Source: a virus. Taken from it: a stretch of DNA of 34,087 nucleotides. Positions within the stretch are counted from its first letter, which is position 1. Every line of letters begins with the position of its first letter. Under the pieces are notes generated by a model. It saw nothing but the letters and a program-made list of their open reading frames with translations, did not search any database and had not been told where the DNA came from. A program made the translations under genes and the position numbers. Below, in pieces: positions 32,410 through 34,087 of this stretch. The stretch spans positions 1 through 34,087 of IMG/VR virus record IMGVR_UViG_3300005590_000060. One strand, given 5' to 3'.

Positions 32410-32931
32410 TTACTCCACCAGTCCGATTACATACCAGTCTTCAGATAGCATGTCGGTTTGAGAAGCCAGCCAACCGACCACCATGGAACCGTCAGCGGCT
32501 TTCATGTCGATATGATCACCGATAGTAACAGGTGCCTCAAAACCACAGCGATCATAGAAGCTGTTAGGTTCAAGATTCTCAACCACGCGACCAGGGTTCA
32601 ACATGATCCACATATCAGCACCATTCCAACCTGCACGAGCAACCTTGAAGCCCTGCTTCATTGCGTCAATGGCATGTCCGAAACCAACACCTTGTTTGAT
32701 GTTACGGTACGCATTGTCGAACTGAGCTTTAGGGGACCATGAGATATAACCCTCGTGATCTGGGTGATTGGGTTTACCACCATCGGTGTACTCAACCAAG
32801 TAACCTTCATCCAGTGGATTTTCATTCGCAGGTAATTCCCAACCACGATACTCATTGTAGTCAGCACGGTTCATCGGATAGGCACGAACCACTTTCGTAC
32901 CGATGAATGTGTTTTCAATTGGTTCTAACAT
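32410..32931 (-). CDS. Tad2-domain (DUF2829) protein, possible anti-Thoeris factor
   Basis: A 173-aa protein with two parts. Residues 1-77 (KVVRAYPMNRADYNEYRGW ... GYISWSPKAQFDNAY) are a small domain common in phage proteins, ending in the S-W-x-P-K motif. Residues 84-173 match DUF2829: FGHAIDAMKQGFKVARAGWN, MWIMLNPG, HIDMKAADGSMVVGWLASQT and DMLSEDW. This domain is now known as Tad2, which sequesters the signalling molecule of the Thoeris defence and so blocks host abortive infection. Many DUF2829 proteins are untested, so anti-Thoeris activity is inference. The stop of the MazG-like gene upstream shares a base with its start (TAATG). Confidence 0.85.
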   Translation of the reverse strand: MLEPIENTFIGTKVVRAYPMNRADYNEYRGWELPANENPLDEGYLVEYTDGGKPNHPDHEGYISWSPKAQFDNAYRNIKQGVGFGHAIDAMKQGFKVARAGWNGADMWIMLNPGRVVENLEPNSFYDRCGFEAPVTIGDHIDMKAADGSMVVGWLASQTDMLSEDWYVIGLVE

Positions 32932-33347
32932 TAGTCGCCACCTTTATCTTCTTCTTGTAATTCGATTTTAATTTGACCCGACTCTTTATCAGCACGGGCT
33001 TGCGCGTCAGCGTTACTGTAACGACCGTCAGGATAACGCGTCATCAGTTTATCAGCGTTCATCGCCAACACTTCTTCACGGTTAATATTTAACGCTGCAC
33101 GAATGGCTTCAAGTGCGAACTCAATGTCACCGAGTTCTTCAAGCACGTTCATGTAGTCAAGGTCTTTACCGTAAATGGTGTGACGTTTGATTGCGTCCAC
33201 CAGTTCACCTGATTCACCTGCTAACAACATGACCATATGGTTCATATGAGCTTTGAACGGTGTAGTTTCTTCAATGATCTCTTCACCGGGTTTGATCAGT
33301 GCGTTAACCATTTCAGAATAATTCTCTTCTAATGTTTTATCAGTCAT
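32931..33347 (-). CDS. MazG-like nucleotide pyrophosphohydrolase
   Basis: A 138-aa all-alpha NTP pyrophosphatase. Metal-binding motifs are GESGELVDAIKRHTIYG (E45, E48) and NVLEELGDIEFALEAIR (E70, E71, D74), the E-x-x-E...E-x-x-D arrangement of the MazG superfamily. The last 35 residues are charged and probably flexible. Phage MazG proteins hydrolyse dNTPs or modified nucleotides, and some have been proposed to lower host ppGpp; the substrate here is unknown. It overlaps the HTH gene upstream and the Tad2 gene downstream. Confidence 0.85.
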   Translation of the reverse strand: MTDKTLEENYSEMVNALIKPGEEIIEETTPFKAHMNHMVMLLAGESGELVDAIKRHTIYGKDLDYMNVLEELGDIEFALEAIRAALNINREEVLAMNADKLMTRYPDGRYSNADAQARADKESGQIKIELQEEDKGGD

Positions 33348-33651
33348 GAATTAAATACCTTTTGAATTTATCTGTGACTTTATACACGCAGCAATTGCGT
33401 GCGGTTGTTCTTAACTTACTTGTGCGACCGTCGAGTGCAACACCATTAACGGTCTCCATTCTCATACGTTCAAGATAACCAGCGGATCTGAGATTTCCAA
33501 TATGGTAGGTCACATCTTTAACATCCCAGTTCAGAGCTTCAGCAATCTCAATAGTAGATGCTTCAATCTTACTGTGTATGAACAACAGAACGTATGTACC
33601 TAGCGGTGCGCGCCTCCAACCATTTCGAATCAACGCTAGTAGGTCATCCAT
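33340..33651 (-). CDS. Winged-helix DNA-binding protein
   Basis: A 103-aa protein. The segment YVLLFIHSKIEASTIEIAEA, then LNWDVKDVTYHIGNLRSAGY (about 40-59) and LERMRMETV is a winged helix: helix, turn, recognition helix (DVTYHIGNLRSAG) and wing. It ends KVTDKFKRYLI, as in small MarR/ArsR-like phage regulators. A candidate regulator of the minus arm or of the TGTACA sites, but nothing in the sequence links it to them. Start shares a base with the upstream stop (TAATG). Confidence 0.75.
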   Translation of the reverse strand: MDDLLALIRNGWRRAPLGTYVLLFIHSKIEASTIEIAEALNWDVKDVTYHIGNLRSAGYLERMRMETVNGVALDGRTSKLRTTARNCCVYKVTDKFKRYLIHD

Positions 33652-33842
33652 TATGACACCTTTAACATTCCACGTTCGATCTGACGCTTGCGACGAATGG
33701 TTTCATTCGACCCTCGGTGTGGTTTGTACTTACTATTACAATGTCGATAGTCACGAGCGCGACCTTGACGTTGAATCCCCTTACCACCCATCAAAGCCAT
33801 CACTAAAGATGTACGCAGTGTTGTTGCTAACTTACCAATCAT
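33651..33842 (-). CDS. Small basic phage protein, 63 aa
   Basis: A 63-aa, strongly basic protein. It starts MIGKLATTLRTSLVMALMGG and continues with RQGRARDYRHCNSKYKPHRG, then ETIRRKRQIERGMLKVS. The Arg/Lys richness suggests nucleic-acid binding, but no family is recognised. TTGAGAA lies about 9 bases before the ATG. It follows the SSB-like gene after a 50-base gap that holds a hairpin. Confidence 0.6.
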   Translation of the reverse strand: MIGKLATTLRTSLVMALMGGKGIQRQGRARDYRHCNSKYKPHRGSNETIRRKRQIERGMLKVS

Positions 33843-33861
33843 TTTATTATTCTCAAGTTGT

Positions 33862-33880
33862 GACCGGCTTAATGCCGGTC
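33862..33880 (-). terminator. Hairpin after the SSB-like gene
   Basis: GACCGGC and GCCGGTC form a perfect 7-bp GC-rich stem with a 5-base loop, in the 50-base gap after the SSB-like gene. On the minus strand it is followed by ACAACTTGAG, without a T run, so it may be a partial terminator or an mRNA 3' end stabiliser that raises SSB-like protein over its neighbours. Confidence 0.45.
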
Positions 33881-33892
33881 GTGTGATAGGTG

Positions 33893-34087
<195 letters not shown>

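Noticed and set aside
33578-33886. Plus-strand frame opposite the small minus-strand genes
   Set aside because: It overlaps two coupled minus-strand genes with ribosome binding sites and has no recognisable content.

Overview
The window is most of the genome of a tailed, short-tailed (podovirus-type) phage; there is no host chromosomal gene, tRNA, rRNA, integrase or CRISPR array that I can see. The virion genes combine a Bordetella BPP-1-like head (T7-gp8-type portal, Bbp19-like protein, scaffold, major capsid, Bbp16-like cement protein) with a T7-like tail and ejection machine (tail tubular A and B, equivalents of gp13, gp14, gp15 and a giant gp16-like protein, then a T7-type fibre with a beta-helix body). 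This design points to a Gram-negative host, perhaps an aquatic gammaproteobacterium; that is inference.

Layout. 1-1647 (minus strand): a helix-turn-helix protein cut by the left edge, a pentapeptide-repeat protein, a 69-aa protein, a 40-aa protein with a hydrophobic N-terminus, and a 165-aa unknown. 1648-2398: a roughly 750-base non-coding control region packed with TGTACA palindromes and direct repeats, with divergent promoters. 2399-25239 (plus strand): packaging, head, tail, ejection and fibre genes, then a remnant of a DUF5675 gene and a holin-like protein. 25236-34087 (minus strand): replication and accessory genes read towards the middle of the window. They are an SSB-like C-terminus (cut by the right edge), small helix-turn-helix proteins, a MazG-like pyrophosphohydrolase, a Tad2-domain protein, a compact family-B DNA polymerase, a DUF1653-like protein, a VRR-NUC nuclease, an HNH/AP2 endonuclease and an SNF2-type helicase. 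The minus genes at both ends are probably one transcription unit interrupted by the edges of the window, so the whole phage would have two arms diverging from 1648-2398 and meeting at 25236-25239.

The most striking element is in the helicase gene. A 320-residue intein (25791-26750) interrupts the helicase. Nested inside its coding sequence, on the same strand but in a different reading frame and with its own ribosome binding site, is a complete 223-aa HNH homing endonuclease (25859-26530). Both frames are open for about 225 codons, so one DNA segment encodes the spliced precursor and a separate nuclease. A second HNH/AP2 endonuclease lies immediately upstream of the helicase.

Other points of interest: a Tad2-like (anti-Thoeris) domain, a HEXXH metalloprotease motif in the 2004-aa ejection protein, a sharp change of arginine codon use inside the tail fibre, and the TGTACA array in the control region. 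No primase, endolysin or RNA polymerase is visible; these may lie in the missing part of the genome.
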